A stretch of 64,000 nt of DNA from Pseudomonas azotoformans (GTDB lineage: Bacteria; Pseudomonadota; Gammaproteobacteria; Pseudomonadales; Pseudomonadaceae): the NCBI RefSeq assembly GCF_001579805.1, contig NZ_CP014546.1, forward strand, positions 930,001-994,000, written 5' to 3'. Positions 10,350-18,696 of the stretch are shown here, piece after piece. Each line of letters begins with the position of its first letter. Position 1 is the first letter of the stretch. The notes beneath the pieces were generated by a model. That model was not told where the DNA came from. It saw only the letters and a program-made list of their open reading frames with translations, and did no database searches. The translations under genes were made by a program, and so were the position numbers.

Positions 10350-11120
10350 TCAGCGAACCACACCTTCCTCAACCAGCAGCTTGAGGATAGCTTCGGCGCC
10401 CGCTTCCGGGCTCAGGCCCTTGAGCACTTGCCCGCCACCACCACTGGCCTTGGCCGTGGCGGCTTTCATGCGGTCAGCACCGCTCTTGGCCTTGATTACC
10501 TTGAGGCGCTTGGGGCGTGGCTTGGCCGGTTGCAGCACGGCGCCTGTGAATAACTCGTCTTGTTCGATTTCGACTTCATGGGCCGCCAGCTCACCGCGCT
10601 GCGCCGGGCCGTAAGCACTCTGCCGAGGCTTGGGCGCGGCGTTATCCACTGTCGCCAGAAACGGCAGGCGCACCTTCAGGCGTCGCCGCTGGCCGCGTGG
10701 CAAGGCTTGCAGCACATGGGCCACGCCGCCATCGATGGATTCGACCTGCGCCAGCCCGACAATCAGCGGCCAGCCCAATTGCTCGGCCAGCAGGTACGGC
10801 AACATGCCCGAGCCTTCACCGGTTTCGGCCTGGCTGCCAGCAAGCACCACCTGGGCACCGGCGTCGCGCAGGTATTCGCTGAGCACCGGCAAGGCATCGC
10901 TGCCCGCCGGTTGCTCCAGCACATGCAATTGCGGCAACCCCATGCCCAGGTAGCTGCGCAGGGTCGGCTCAGCAATGTTGCCGGCGTGCAGCACCTGCAA
11001 CTTATCCCCAGCCATTTGCAGGCCCAATTCCACTGCGCGCGCGTCTTGCTCGGCGCGGCGCGGGCGACCGGAGGTCGGGTGGGCGCCGATGGATACCAGG
11101 CTGATAACATTCGTGTTCAT
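10350..11120 (-). CDS. Electron transfer flavoprotein, beta subunit (dimethylglycine operon)
   Basis: Beta subunit of the electron-transfer flavoprotein paired with the upstream alpha subunit. 256 aa, about the family's usual length. It shows an ETF-beta fold with SIGAHPTSGRPRRAEQDARAVELGLQMA at the N-terminus and VVLAGSQAETGEGSGMLPYLLAEQLGWP in the nucleotide-binding core. The C-terminus is rich in lysine and glycine (KASGGGGQVLKG). The ATG at 11120 has GAGGA seven bases before it; the earlier ATG at 11126 would be too close. It lies 10 bp after the alpha gene. In context this ETF most likely takes electrons from DgcA/DgcB during dimethylglycine oxidation rather than serving general beta-oxidation. 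Confidence 0.88.
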   Translation of the reverse strand: MNTNVISLVSIGAHPTSGRPRRAEQDARAVELGLQMAGDKLQVLHAGNIAEPTLRSYLGMGLPQLHVLEQPAGSDALPVLSEYLRDAGAQVVLAGSQAETGEGSGMLPYLLAEQLGWPLIVGLAQVESIDGGVAHVLQALPRGQRRRLKVRLPFLATVDNAAPKPRQSAYGPAQRGELAAHEVEIEQDELFTGAVLQPAKPRPKRLKVIKAKSGADRMKAATAKASGGGGQVLKGLSPEAGAEAILKLLVEEGVVR

Positions 11121-11130
11121 GCTCATATCC

Positions 11131-12351
11131 TCAAGCCGCATCGCGCTTGGCGCCGTTGCGGTAGGCCTCTACCGCAGCGATCAAGGCATGCAGAATCGCG
11201 GCGCTTTCGCCGATGACCGAGAGATCGGCCCGCTTGATCATGTCGCAACCAGGGTCGAGGTTGATCGCCACCACCTTGTCGCAGGCACCGATGCCTTGCA
11301 GGTGCTGGATCGCCCCGGAAATACCCACGGCCACGTAGACCCGCGCCGTCACCCAGGTGCCGCTGGCGCCGACCTGGCGATCACGCGCCATGAAGCCATC
11401 GTCCACCGCCACCCGCGAGGCGCCTTCGGTGGCGCCCAGGGCCGCAGCGGTCTGGTGGAACAGGGCCCAGTCCTTCACGCCGTTGCCGCCAGAGAAAATG
11501 AATTCTGCCTCGGCCATGGGAATCGCCGCCGGATCCACCGCCACTGCACCGAGGTCTTCGATGCGCGGCAGGCTGCGTGCCAGGGCTGTGGATAACTCCA
11601 CGGGGAGCACTTCATGCCGTGTCTCACTGACAGGATCGGCGCATTCAGCGGCGGCCAGAATCAGGCGTGGCAGCGGACGGGCCAAGTCTTCCTGGCCCGC
11701 ACCGGCGCGGCCGATGCACTCGTCGCCCTTGATCTGCCAAACCCGCGTAGCCGGGCGTTCCTTGAGGCTGGCGGCAAAACGCCGGCCCAGTTCGCCACCA
11801 CCGCTGCGGCTGTCTGGCAGCAACCAGTGACGCGGATTGAACTGGTGATCCACAGCGCGCAAACCTTGCACCCGTTGTTCCGGTGAATAACCGTCGAATT
11901 CGTGACCTTCCAGCACCAGCAGGCGATCGACGCCTGCGGTGGCAAATGCACCTTCCTTGTGTTCGCCAAACACCACCGCCAGCACCGCGCCGTCGCTGCC
12001 CGCCAGTTGTCGGGCCAGGCCGAGCAAGTCACGGTCGTGGCTGCTCAAGCGGCCGCCGACCATGTCCGGCACCACGTTGATGTAGAACGCAGGCGCCGCC
12101 ACCTGATGCAGCGGCAACTGCACTTCCACCGCCGCTGTACGCTTGGCCGCGCCGCCCTGCTGGGCGCCACTGCGGTCGATGCGCTTGATGCCATTGGGGC
12201 CGATGAAGCCAACACCATGTACATTTTTGCGGATGACGCCATTGGGGCCCATCCAACTGTGTTGCACCGGTTGCATAGCCGCATGCAGCGGGTGCAGACG
12301 GTTGCGGGCGATCCACTCAGCGCGTGGGTCGCGGCGGATAATGTCGCTCAT
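11131..12351 (-). CDS. Electron transfer flavoprotein, alpha subunit (dimethylglycine operon)
   Basis: ETF alpha subunit, 406 aa, somewhat longer than the roughly 310 aa of housekeeping EtfA because of an N-terminal extension (residues about 1-80, with IRRDPRAEWIARNRLHP). The C-terminal FAD-binding signature VGISGAIQHLQG ... INLDPGCDMIKRADLSV is intact. The start ATG shares one base with the dgcB stop (TGATG), showing tight coupling. Together with the beta gene it forms an ETF dedicated to the dgc operon, in the order known from P. aeruginosa (dgcA, dgcB, etfA-like, etfB-like). Confidence 0.9.
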   Translation of the reverse strand: MSDIIRRDPRAEWIARNRLHPLHAAMQPVQHSWMGPNGVIRKNVHGVGFIGPNGIKRIDRSGAQQGGAAKRTAAVEVQLPLHQVAAPAFYINVVPDMVGGRLSSHDRDLLGLARQLAGSDGAVLAVVFGEHKEGAFATAGVDRLLVLEGHEFDGYSPEQRVQGLRAVDHQFNPRHWLLPDSRSGGGELGRRFAASLKERPATRVWQIKGDECIGRAGAGQEDLARPLPRLILAAAECADPVSETRHEVLPVELSTALARSLPRIEDLGAVAVDPAAIPMAEAEFIFSGGNGVKDWALFHQTAAALGATEGASRVAVDDGFMARDRQVGASGTWVTARVYVAVGISGAIQHLQGIGACDKVVAINLDPGCDMIKRADLSVIGESAAILHALIAAVEAYRNGAKRDAA

Positions 12352-14306
12352 CAGTGCACCTCCGCAGACTTTTGTTGGACCGGGCGTTTGATGGGAGCCT
12401 TGGTCGGGGCTGCGTCTTCCAGCAGAGCGTCGGCTACCAGTTCGGCGATATCCTTGATCAGCGGACGTGGCTCAACCACACCCTCAAGCATCGCCGTGCA
12501 CTGTGGACAACCCACGGCCACCAGCTCGGCGCCGGTTTCGCGGATGTCTTCCATGCGCATATCCGGTATGCGTTGCTTGCCGGGAATGTCGGTAATCGGC
12601 GCACCGCCCCCGCCACCGCAGCAGCGTGAACGGAAGCCCGAGCGTTGCATCTCCTTGACCTCGATGCCCAACGCCCGCAGCACTTGGCGCGGCGCCTCGT
12701 ATTCGCCGTTGTAGCGGCCCAGGTAACAAGGGTCGTGGTAGGTCACGCTGTTGCCCTTGTGCTGGCCCAGGTTCAGCGCGCCCTCGCCGATCAGCTCGGC
12801 CATGAAGGTGCTGTGATGTTGCACCCGATAGTTGCCGTTGAAGGCGCCGTATTCGTTTTTCAGCACATGGAAGCTGTGCGGATCGCAGGTGACGATGCGC
12901 TTGAAGCTGTACTTGGCCAGGGTCTGGATATTGCGCGAAGCCAGCAACTGGAAGGTCGCTTCATCGCCCAGACGACGCGCCACGTCGCCGCTGTCACGCT
13001 CTTCCAGGCCGAGCACGGCAAAGTCGACCTTGGCCGCCTTGAGCACTTTGACGAAGGCGCGCAGAGTACGTTGGTTACGCATGTCGAAGGCACCGTCGCC
13101 GACCCAGAACAGCACGTCGGCACTGCCTTTCTCGCTGAGCAGCGGCAGGTTCAGGTCTGCCGCCCAGTTCAGGCGACCACCCGGTGCGAAACCGCCGGGG
13201 TTGTCGGTGGCGATCAGGTTTTCCAGGACTTCCGCGCCTTTGTTCGGCGTGGCGCCTTTTTCCAGGGTGAGGTGACGGCGCATGTCGACGATGGCGTCCA
13301 CGTGCTCGATCATCATCGGGCACTCTTCCACGCAAGCGCGGCAGGTGGTGCAGGACCACAGGGTCTCGGCGTCCACCAGGCCGTTGACGATCGGCTGATG
13401 CGGGTTGCCGCTGTGTTCGCCGATGGCTTTGCCCGGATACGGGCTGCCGGCGAACTTGGCATCGGTGCCACCGGCCAGGCCGACCACCATGTCCTGGATC
13501 AGCTTTTTCGGGTTCAGTGGCTGGCCGGCGGCGAAGGCCGGGCACGCGGCTTCGCACTTGCCGCACTGTACGCAGGCGTCGAAGCCCAGCAGTTGGTTCC
13601 ACGTGAAATCCTTGGGTTTCTCCACGCCCAGCGGCGCGGATTTATCGCTGAGGTCCAGTGGTTTCAAACCGGTGGAACGGCCGCCGCCAAAGCGCTCGGC
13701 GCGACGGTGCCAGGCCAGGTGCAAGGCACCGGCGAAGGCGTGCTTCATCGGGCCGCCCCAGGTCATGCCGAAGAACATCTCGGACACGCCCCACAACACA
13801 CCCACCCCGAGCAACGCGGCAAGCAACCAGCCGCCGAAATCCGCTGGCAGAATCCCGGCCACCGGCAGGGTCACCAGAAAGAAGCTGACCGAGAACGCCA
13901 TCAGGCTTTTCGGCAAGCGCATCCATGGGCCTTTCGAAAGACGTGCAGGCGGATTGCGACGGCGCAGGTAAACGAAGGTGGCGCCGACAAACATCAGTAC
14001 CGAGGCCAGCAGCAAGGCGTAGCCGAGGATGCGATTCTGCAGGCCGAAGCCGTGGACCAGAATGGCGAGCAACGCCGACAGCACAAAACCCAGCGCGGTG
14101 GCGACGTGGGTGTTGGCGATGTATTTGTCGCGGGCGACCACGTGGTGCAGGTCGACCATGTAGCGTTTGGGCATGGCGAGCAGGCCGCCCAAAAGGTCAA
14201 CCTTGGACGCGCGGCCACGGCGCCACATGTTCACCCGGCGCAGGGCGCCGAGGACGGCAAGGCCCAGGGCGGCAAACAAGAGAATAGGCAGCAAGGTGTT
14301 CAACAT
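12351..14306 (-). CDS. dgcB: Dimethylglycine catabolism Fe-S membrane protein
   Basis: Membrane-anchored iron-sulfur protein needed with DgcA for dimethylglycine to sarcosine conversion; 651 aa. N-terminal part (about residues 1-200) contains several membrane segments (LLPILLFAALGLAVLGAL, FVLSALLAILVHGFG, AGILPADFGGWLLAALLGVG). Then come two 4Fe-4S motifs, CVQCGKCEAACP and CTTCRACVEECP, and two CCG-type domains as in heterodisulfide-reductase-like proteins (HDPCYLGRYNG, RSRCCGGGGG, VGCPQCTAML). It likely passes electrons between DgcA, the ETF pair and the quinone pool; this is inference. The start 14306 has GAGG eight bases upstream; the frame is open to 14327 without support. Confidence 0.92.
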   Translation of the reverse strand: MLNTLLPILLFAALGLAVLGALRRVNMWRRGRASKVDLLGGLLAMPKRYMVDLHHVVARDKYIANTHVATALGFVLSALLAILVHGFGLQNRILGYALLLASVLMFVGATFVYLRRRNPPARLSKGPWMRLPKSLMAFSVSFFLVTLPVAGILPADFGGWLLAALLGVGVLWGVSEMFFGMTWGGPMKHAFAGALHLAWHRRAERFGGGRSTGLKPLDLSDKSAPLGVEKPKDFTWNQLLGFDACVQCGKCEAACPAFAAGQPLNPKKLIQDMVVGLAGGTDAKFAGSPYPGKAIGEHSGNPHQPIVNGLVDAETLWSCTTCRACVEECPMMIEHVDAIVDMRRHLTLEKGATPNKGAEVLENLIATDNPGGFAPGGRLNWAADLNLPLLSEKGSADVLFWVGDGAFDMRNQRTLRAFVKVLKAAKVDFAVLGLEERDSGDVARRLGDEATFQLLASRNIQTLAKYSFKRIVTCDPHSFHVLKNEYGAFNGNYRVQHHSTFMAELIGEGALNLGQHKGNSVTYHDPCYLGRYNGEYEAPRQVLRALGIEVKEMQRSGFRSRCCGGGGGAPITDIPGKQRIPDMRMEDIRETGAELVAVGCPQCTAMLEGVVEPRPLIKDIAELVADALLEDAAPTKAPIKRPVQQKSAEVH

Positions 14307-14317
14307 TGAGGTGACCT

Positions 14318-14402
14318 CAAGCGGCAAGCCTCAAGCTACAAGCGGCAAGTCAAAGCCGGTCACACATCGCTCTTTCTTGCAGCTTGAAGCTTGTGACTTG
14401 CG
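14318..14402. repeat. AAGC(C/T)TCAAGCT-type repeat between dgcA and dgcB
   Basis: An imperfect inverted repeat built from CAAGCGGCAAGCCTCAAGCT (from 14318) and CTTGCAGCTTGAAGCTTG (14377 on). Such AAGC-rich repeats are common between Pseudomonas genes. Here it lies inside an operon, so it may tune the relative amounts of dgcA and dgcB message. Confidence 0.65.
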
Positions 14403-14409
14403 ACTGTTC

Positions 14410-16470
14410 TTAAAAATCCTTGCAAAGGCGCAGGGCGTCATAGATCGCAGCATGGGTATTACGCTGCGCCACACAATCACCGATGCGGAACAGCAAGTAC
14501 CCGTCACCCGCCTCGCTCAAGCACGGCTGCGGCTTGATCGCGAACAAGGCTTCGACGTCGATCTGGCCCTTGTTGCGCGAGCCTTCCTTGAGTGCGTAGT
14601 AGATAGCTTCATCCGGACGCACGCCGTTCTCGACGACCACCTGGTCCACCACCCGCTCCTCTTTAGCGCCGGTGTATTCGTTCTCCAGCACCGCCACCAG
14701 CTTGTCGCCTTCGCGGTAGACCTTTTCCAGCATCATGTCGCCGGTCATGATCACTTCCTTGGGGTACATGCTGCGGTAGTAGGTCGGGAACGACGTACCG
14801 CCGATGGCTACGCCCGGTTTGATGTCGTCGGTGACGATCTCGACCTGGCTGCCCTTGTCCGCGAGGAAATCCGCCACCGACATGCCGGTGAATTCGCAGA
14901 TGGTGTCGTACACCAGCACGTTCTTGCCCGGCGCGACTTTGCCGTCGAGCACATCCCAGCTGCTCACCACCAGGCCTTCGGCCGCGCCCCAGTGTTCGTT
15001 CTGTTCCACGTTCGGATGTCCGCCTACCGCCAGCACCACTACGTCCGGACGCACGTCCAGGATAGTGTCGGCATCGGCGGCCACGCCCAGGCGCAGGTCG
15101 ACCTTCAACCGCGCCAGCTCCAGCTGGTACCAGCGGGTGATACCGGCGATCTGGTCACGCTGAGGCGCCTTGGACGCCGTGGTGATCTGCCCACCAATAA
15201 ACTCTTTCTTTTCGAACAGGGTCACGTCGTGGCCACGTTCGGCAGCCACGCGTGCAGCTTCCATCCCGGCCGGGCCGGCACCGACCACTACAACTTTGCG
15301 TTTGACGCCGGTGGTTTTTTCGATGATGTGCGGCACGCCCATGTATTCACGGGAGGTCGCGGCGTTCTGGATGCACAACACATCCAGGCCCTGGTACTGG
15401 CGGTCGATGCAGTAGTTGGCACCGACGCACTGCTTGATCTGGTCGATCTGGCCCATCTTGATCTTGGCGATCAGGTGCGGGTCGGCGATGTGCGCACGGG
15501 TCATACCGACCATGTCCACATAACCGCCTTCCAGGATGCGCGTGGCCTGGTTTGGGTCCTTGATGTTCTGCGCATGCAGCACCGGGACCTTGACCACTTC
15601 CTTGATACCGGCGGCCAAATGCAGGAACGGCTCCGGTGGATAACTCATGTTGGGGATCACGTTGGCCAAGGTGTTGTGCGTGTCACAACCCGAGCCCACT
15701 ACGCCGATGAAATCCAGCATGCCGGTGTCGTCGTAGTACTTGGCGATCTGCTTCATGTCCTCATGGGACAAGCCGTCCGGGTGGAATTCATCACCGCACA
15801 GGCGCATGCCAACGCAGAAGTCGTCACCGACTTCGGCGCGCACGGCTTTCAGCACTTCCAGGCCGAACTTCATGCGGCCTTCGAAGGTGCCGCCCCACTC
15901 GTCGGTACGCTTGTTGACCCGCGGGCTCCAGAACTGGTCGATCATGTGCTGGTGCACGGCGGACAGTTCCACACCGTCCAGGCCGCCGGCCTTGGCGCGT
16001 TTGGCTGCGCTGGCGTAGTTGCCGATCACGCGCCAGATTTCTTCCGGCTCGATGGTCTTGCAGGTCGCACGGTGCACCGGCTCACGCACGCCAGACGGCG
16101 ACATCAGCGTGGGCCAGTTGAAGCCGTCCCAACGCGAGCGACGGCCCATGTGGGTAATCTGGATCATGATCTTGGCGCCATGCTTGTGCATCGCGTCGGC
16201 CAGGTTCTGGAAGTGCGGGATGATGCGGTCGGTGGACAGGTTGACCGAACTCCACCATTCCTGCGGGCTGTCGATAGCCACGACCGAGGAACCGCCGCAG
16301 ATCGCCAGGCCGATACCGCCCTTGGCTTTCTCTTCGTAGTACTTCACATAGCGGTCGGTGGTCATGCCGCCGTCGGTCGCGTAGACCTCGGCGTGGGCGG
16401 TACTGAGCACGCGGTTGCGGATGGTCAGTTTGCCGATCTGGATCGGCTGGAACATTGCTTCGAAAGCCAT
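14410..16470 (-). CDS. dgcA: Dimethylglycine catabolism oxidoreductase
   Basis: Flavin/Fe-S oxidoreductase of the trimethylamine-dehydrogenase/old yellow enzyme type, 686 aa, required for dimethylglycine demethylation. Residues about 1-370 form the TIM-barrel half (FQPIQIGKLTIRNRVLSTAH; GGLDGVELSAVHQHMIDQFWSP). A cysteine-rich 4Fe-4S region follows (QCVGANYCIDRQY ... VLCIQNAA). The C-terminal half carries a Rossmann motif (VVVVGAGPAGMEAARVAAERG, near residue 392). It lies 15 bp after the DUF5943 gene. No frame problem is seen. Confidence 0.94.
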   Translation of the reverse strand: MAFEAMFQPIQIGKLTIRNRVLSTAHAEVYATDGGMTTDRYVKYYEEKAKGGIGLAICGGSSVVAIDSPQEWWSSVNLSTDRIIPHFQNLADAMHKHGAKIMIQITHMGRRSRWDGFNWPTLMSPSGVREPVHRATCKTIEPEEIWRVIGNYASAAKRAKAGGLDGVELSAVHQHMIDQFWSPRVNKRTDEWGGTFEGRMKFGLEVLKAVRAEVGDDFCVGMRLCGDEFHPDGLSHEDMKQIAKYYDDTGMLDFIGVVGSGCDTHNTLANVIPNMSYPPEPFLHLAAGIKEVVKVPVLHAQNIKDPNQATRILEGGYVDMVGMTRAHIADPHLIAKIKMGQIDQIKQCVGANYCIDRQYQGLDVLCIQNAATSREYMGVPHIIEKTTGVKRKVVVVGAGPAGMEAARVAAERGHDVTLFEKKEFIGGQITTASKAPQRDQIAGITRWYQLELARLKVDLRLGVAADADTILDVRPDVVVLAVGGHPNVEQNEHWGAAEGLVVSSWDVLDGKVAPGKNVLVYDTICEFTGMSVADFLADKGSQVEIVTDDIKPGVAIGGTSFPTYYRSMYPKEVIMTGDMMLEKVYREGDKLVAVLENEYTGAKEERVVDQVVVENGVRPDEAIYYALKEGSRNKGQIDVEALFAIKPQPCLSEAGDGYLLFRIGDCVAQRNTHAAIYDALRLCKDF

Positions 16471-16485
16471 GGCACGGTCCTCGGC

Positions 16486-17016
16486 TTACAACGGCTTGAC
16501 GGTGAACAGGCCGTCATCGTGGCCCTCTTCGGAGCCTCCGTAGACTTGTTCGGCGACAGTGCGGATCTGGCTGCCGCGGGCTTGCAGGATCTGGTCCATG
16601 GCGCCGGCAAACCAGCCGGTGAACATGTAGTCCACCTTACGCCCGACCTTGCCGTACACGTACACAAACGCGGAGTGTTCCAGCTTGACGCTGCAGGTGC
16701 CCTTGTCGAGGTCGATATCCTGGATCTTGAACAGGCCCCAGCCGCGTTGCGACAGGCGCTTCATGTAGTGCTCGAACACCGCGACGCCTTCCAGGCCGTG
16801 GCATTCGGCTTCTTTTTCACACCAGTGCCACGCGGATTTGTAGCCGGCCTTGTAGAGGATTTCGGCGTAGGCGTCGGCGCCCAACACTTCTTCAATACCA
16901 ATGTGGTTGTTGACGAAGAAATGGCGTGGCACGTACAGCATTGGCAGGGCGTCGGAGGTCCAGACACCGGTTTCGCTGTCGACTTCGATAGGCAATTGCG
17001 GGGCGATCTTGGCCAT
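16486..17016 (-). CDS. DUF5943 protein of the dimethylglycine operon
   Basis: A 176-aa protein of the DUF5943 family found next to dgcA in pseudomonads. The C-terminal part (CSVKLEHSAFVYVYGKVGRKVDYMFTGWFAGAMDQIL) resembles the V4R/XylR-N small-molecule-binding fold, so it may bind a pathway intermediate or assist a cofactor step; this is inference. No signal peptide or membrane helix. It has two C/H-containing segments (HWCEKEAECHG) that could bind a metal. It lies between the M19-like gene (78 bp away) and dgcA (15 bp), clearly in the same operon. Confidence 0.8.
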   Translation of the reverse strand: MAKIAPQLPIEVDSETGVWTSDALPMLYVPRHFFVNNHIGIEEVLGADAYAEILYKAGYKSAWHWCEKEAECHGLEGVAVFEHYMKRLSQRGWGLFKIQDIDLDKGTCSVKLEHSAFVYVYGKVGRKVDYMFTGWFAGAMDQILQARGSQIRTVAEQVYGGSEEGHDDGLFTVKPL

Positions 17017-17094
17017 GGAAACTTAACTCCAGAAAAATTCTTGTTGATGCCCCCGGCGCGAATGGCCGGGGGGAAAAGATGCGGTGGCGGTGGC

Positions 17095-18072
17095 TTATTC
17101 GCCCCAGACGTCCTTGAGGACGTTCACCCAGTTTTCACCCATGATCTTGCGTACCACGCGCTCAGGGTGGCCGCGCTTGAGCAGGGTCTCGGTGAGGTTG
17201 GGGAACTCGCCCACGGTGCGGATGCCCAGCGGGTTGATGATCTTGCCGAAGCTGGTCAGGCGGCGGGCGTAGCCCTTGTCATGGGTCAGCATTTCAAAGA
17301 AATCCTGGCCATGGCCCTGGGTGAAGTCGGTGCCGATGCCGATGGCGTCTTCGCCGACGATATTCATGGTGTATTCGATGGCTTCGGCGTAGTCGTCGAT
17401 GGTCGAATCGATGCCTTTGGCCAGGAACGGCGCGAACATGGTCACGCCGACAAAACCACCGTGGTCGGCAATGAACTTGAGTTCTTCATCGGACTTGTTG
17501 CGCGGGTGCTCTTTGAGCCCGGACGGCAGGCAGTGGGAGTAGCACACCGGTTTTTTCGATTCGAGGATGACTTCTTCGGAAGTCTTGGAGCCGACGTGTG
17601 AGAGGTCGCACATGATGCAGACGCGGTTCATCTCAGCGACGATTTCACGGCCAAAACCCGACAGGCCGCCATCACGCTCGTAGCAACCGGTGCCGACCAG
17701 GTTCTGGGTGTTGTAGCACATCTGCACCACACCGACGCCGAGCTGCTTGAAGATCTCGACATAGCCAAGCTGGTCTTCGAAGGCATGGGCGTTCTGGAAG
17801 CCGAAGATGATGCCGGTCTTGCCCTGCTCCTTGGCGCGGCGGATGTCGGCGGTGGTTTTCACCGGGATCACCAGGTCGCTGTTTTCACGGATCAGGGTCT
17901 GGCTGGCCACGATATTGTTGATGGTGGCCTGGAACCCTTCCCACACCGACACGGTGCAGTTGGCAGCGGTGAGGCCGCCTTTGCGCATGTCCTCGAACAG
18001 GTCGCGGTTCCACTTGGCAATAATCAGCCCGTCGATAACGATGCTGTCGGCGTGCAATTCGGCTGGGCTCAT
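17095..18072 (-). CDS. Membrane-dipeptidase (M19) family protein, first gene of dgc operon
   Basis: M19 peptidase-like TIM-barrel protein, 325 aa, probably cytosolic as no signal peptide is seen. Conserved M19 pieces are present: VQMCYNTQNLVGTGCYERDGGLSGFGREIV, CDLSHVG, VCYSHC and GIGTDFTQGHG. However, the usual N-terminal metal motif DGHxD is replaced by VIDGLIIAKWN, so the His and Asp ligands are missing and a canonical binuclear zinc dipeptidase site is unlikely. It may have become a pathway-specific amidohydrolase or carrier. Start 18072 is supported by AAGGGGA seven bases upstream; the frame is open to 18204 without support. Leads DUF5943-dgcA-dgcB-ETF. Confidence 0.85.
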   Translation of the reverse strand: MSPAELHADSIVIDGLIIAKWNRDLFEDMRKGGLTAANCTVSVWEGFQATINNIVASQTLIRENSDLVIPVKTTADIRRAKEQGKTGIIFGFQNAHAFEDQLGYVEIFKQLGVGVVQMCYNTQNLVGTGCYERDGGLSGFGREIVAEMNRVCIMCDLSHVGSKTSEEVILESKKPVCYSHCLPSGLKEHPRNKSDEELKFIADHGGFVGVTMFAPFLAKGIDSTIDDYAEAIEYTMNIVGEDAIGIGTDFTQGHGQDFFEMLTHDKGYARRLTSFGKIINPLGIRTVGEFPNLTETLLKRGHPERVVRKIMGENWVNVLKDVWGE

Positions 18073-18291
18073 CAGGCGTCCCCTTATTGGCGATTCATGC
18101 GCCGAATCGTCTGCCGGCGCTTTGGGGCCAGCATATGCCCAGGGGCCGACAGAGCCGGGTGCAAAAACGACAGGGGAATTGCCGAAAGCGTCAATCCACG
18201 ACAAAGCCTGTTATGAGAGGTCTGACTGGCGGCTGTTCTTTGTCTTACGCTTGAGCCAGAATTCCCGCATCACCTGATATGAGACGGCGCA
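18073..18291. promoter_or_regulatory. Upstream region of the dgc operon
   Basis: Divergent region between the dgc operon and the LprI-like gene. It contains two CGACAG words on the + strand at 18147-18152 and 18168-18173, exactly 21 bp apart, similar in spacing to the direct repeats at cbcX (31622-31654) and gbcA. This may be a GbdR site; inference only. Confidence 0.35.
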
Positions 18292-18693
18292 ATGAAATCG
18301 ATTTTCCTGGCTTTGGCACTCATCGCAACCGGCGTCCACGCGGCCGAAGACACCGACAGCACGCCGTGCGACGGCATCGAAAACGACAAGCAAACCCTGG
18401 AATGCGCCTCCTACAACAAAACCACCGCCGAACAACTGCTCAAAGACAACTATCAAGGTCTGCTGGAACGCATGGCTTCGACCTATGGCAGCGACAAGAC
18501 CAAGCTGGCGGACATTACCGCTCGTCTGAAGGATGCCCAGCAGAAGTGGGAAAAGTTACGGGATGCTGATTGCGCCGTGGACACCTTCCCGGCAGTCAAC
18601 GGCACCAAGGCGTATGCGATTGCGCAGAATGATTGTCTGGCACGAATGAGCGATGAGCGGTCGGAGTTTTTGGAGTCGATTGGGCAGGAGTAA
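18292..18693 (+). CDS. LprI/DUF1311-type lysozyme-inhibitor-like protein
   Basis: A 133-aa predicted periplasmic protein. The first 17 residues (MKSIFLALALIATGVHA) form a clear signal peptide with an A-x-A-like cleavage site before AEDTDS. The mature part has the DUF1311/LprI pattern: C-x-n-C near the N-terminus (TPCDGIENDKQTLECASYN), a long helical middle, and a C-terminal pair of cysteines (DADCAVDTF ... QNDCLARMSDERSEFLE). LprI relatives inhibit lysozyme in mycobacteria; most members have no known role. It converges with hipA, with only 3 bp between the stops. Confidence 0.82.
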   Translation: MKSIFLALALIATGVHAAEDTDSTPCDGIENDKQTLECASYNKTTAEQLLKDNYQGLLERMASTYGSDKTKLADITARLKDAQQKWEKLRDADCAVDTFPAVNGTKAYAIAQNDCLARMSDERSEFLESIGQE

Positions 18694-18696
18694 CGG

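Noticed and set aside
12645..14309. A 554-codon open frame on the + strand
   Set aside because: Antisense of dgcB; no ribosome site and no domain.
14167..17601. A 1144-codon open frame on the + strand
   Set aside because: It lies antisense to dgcA, DUF5943 and the M19-like gene, all of which have clear families. The product is rich in His, Ala, Val and Gly, as expected for the complementary frame of GC-rich genes.
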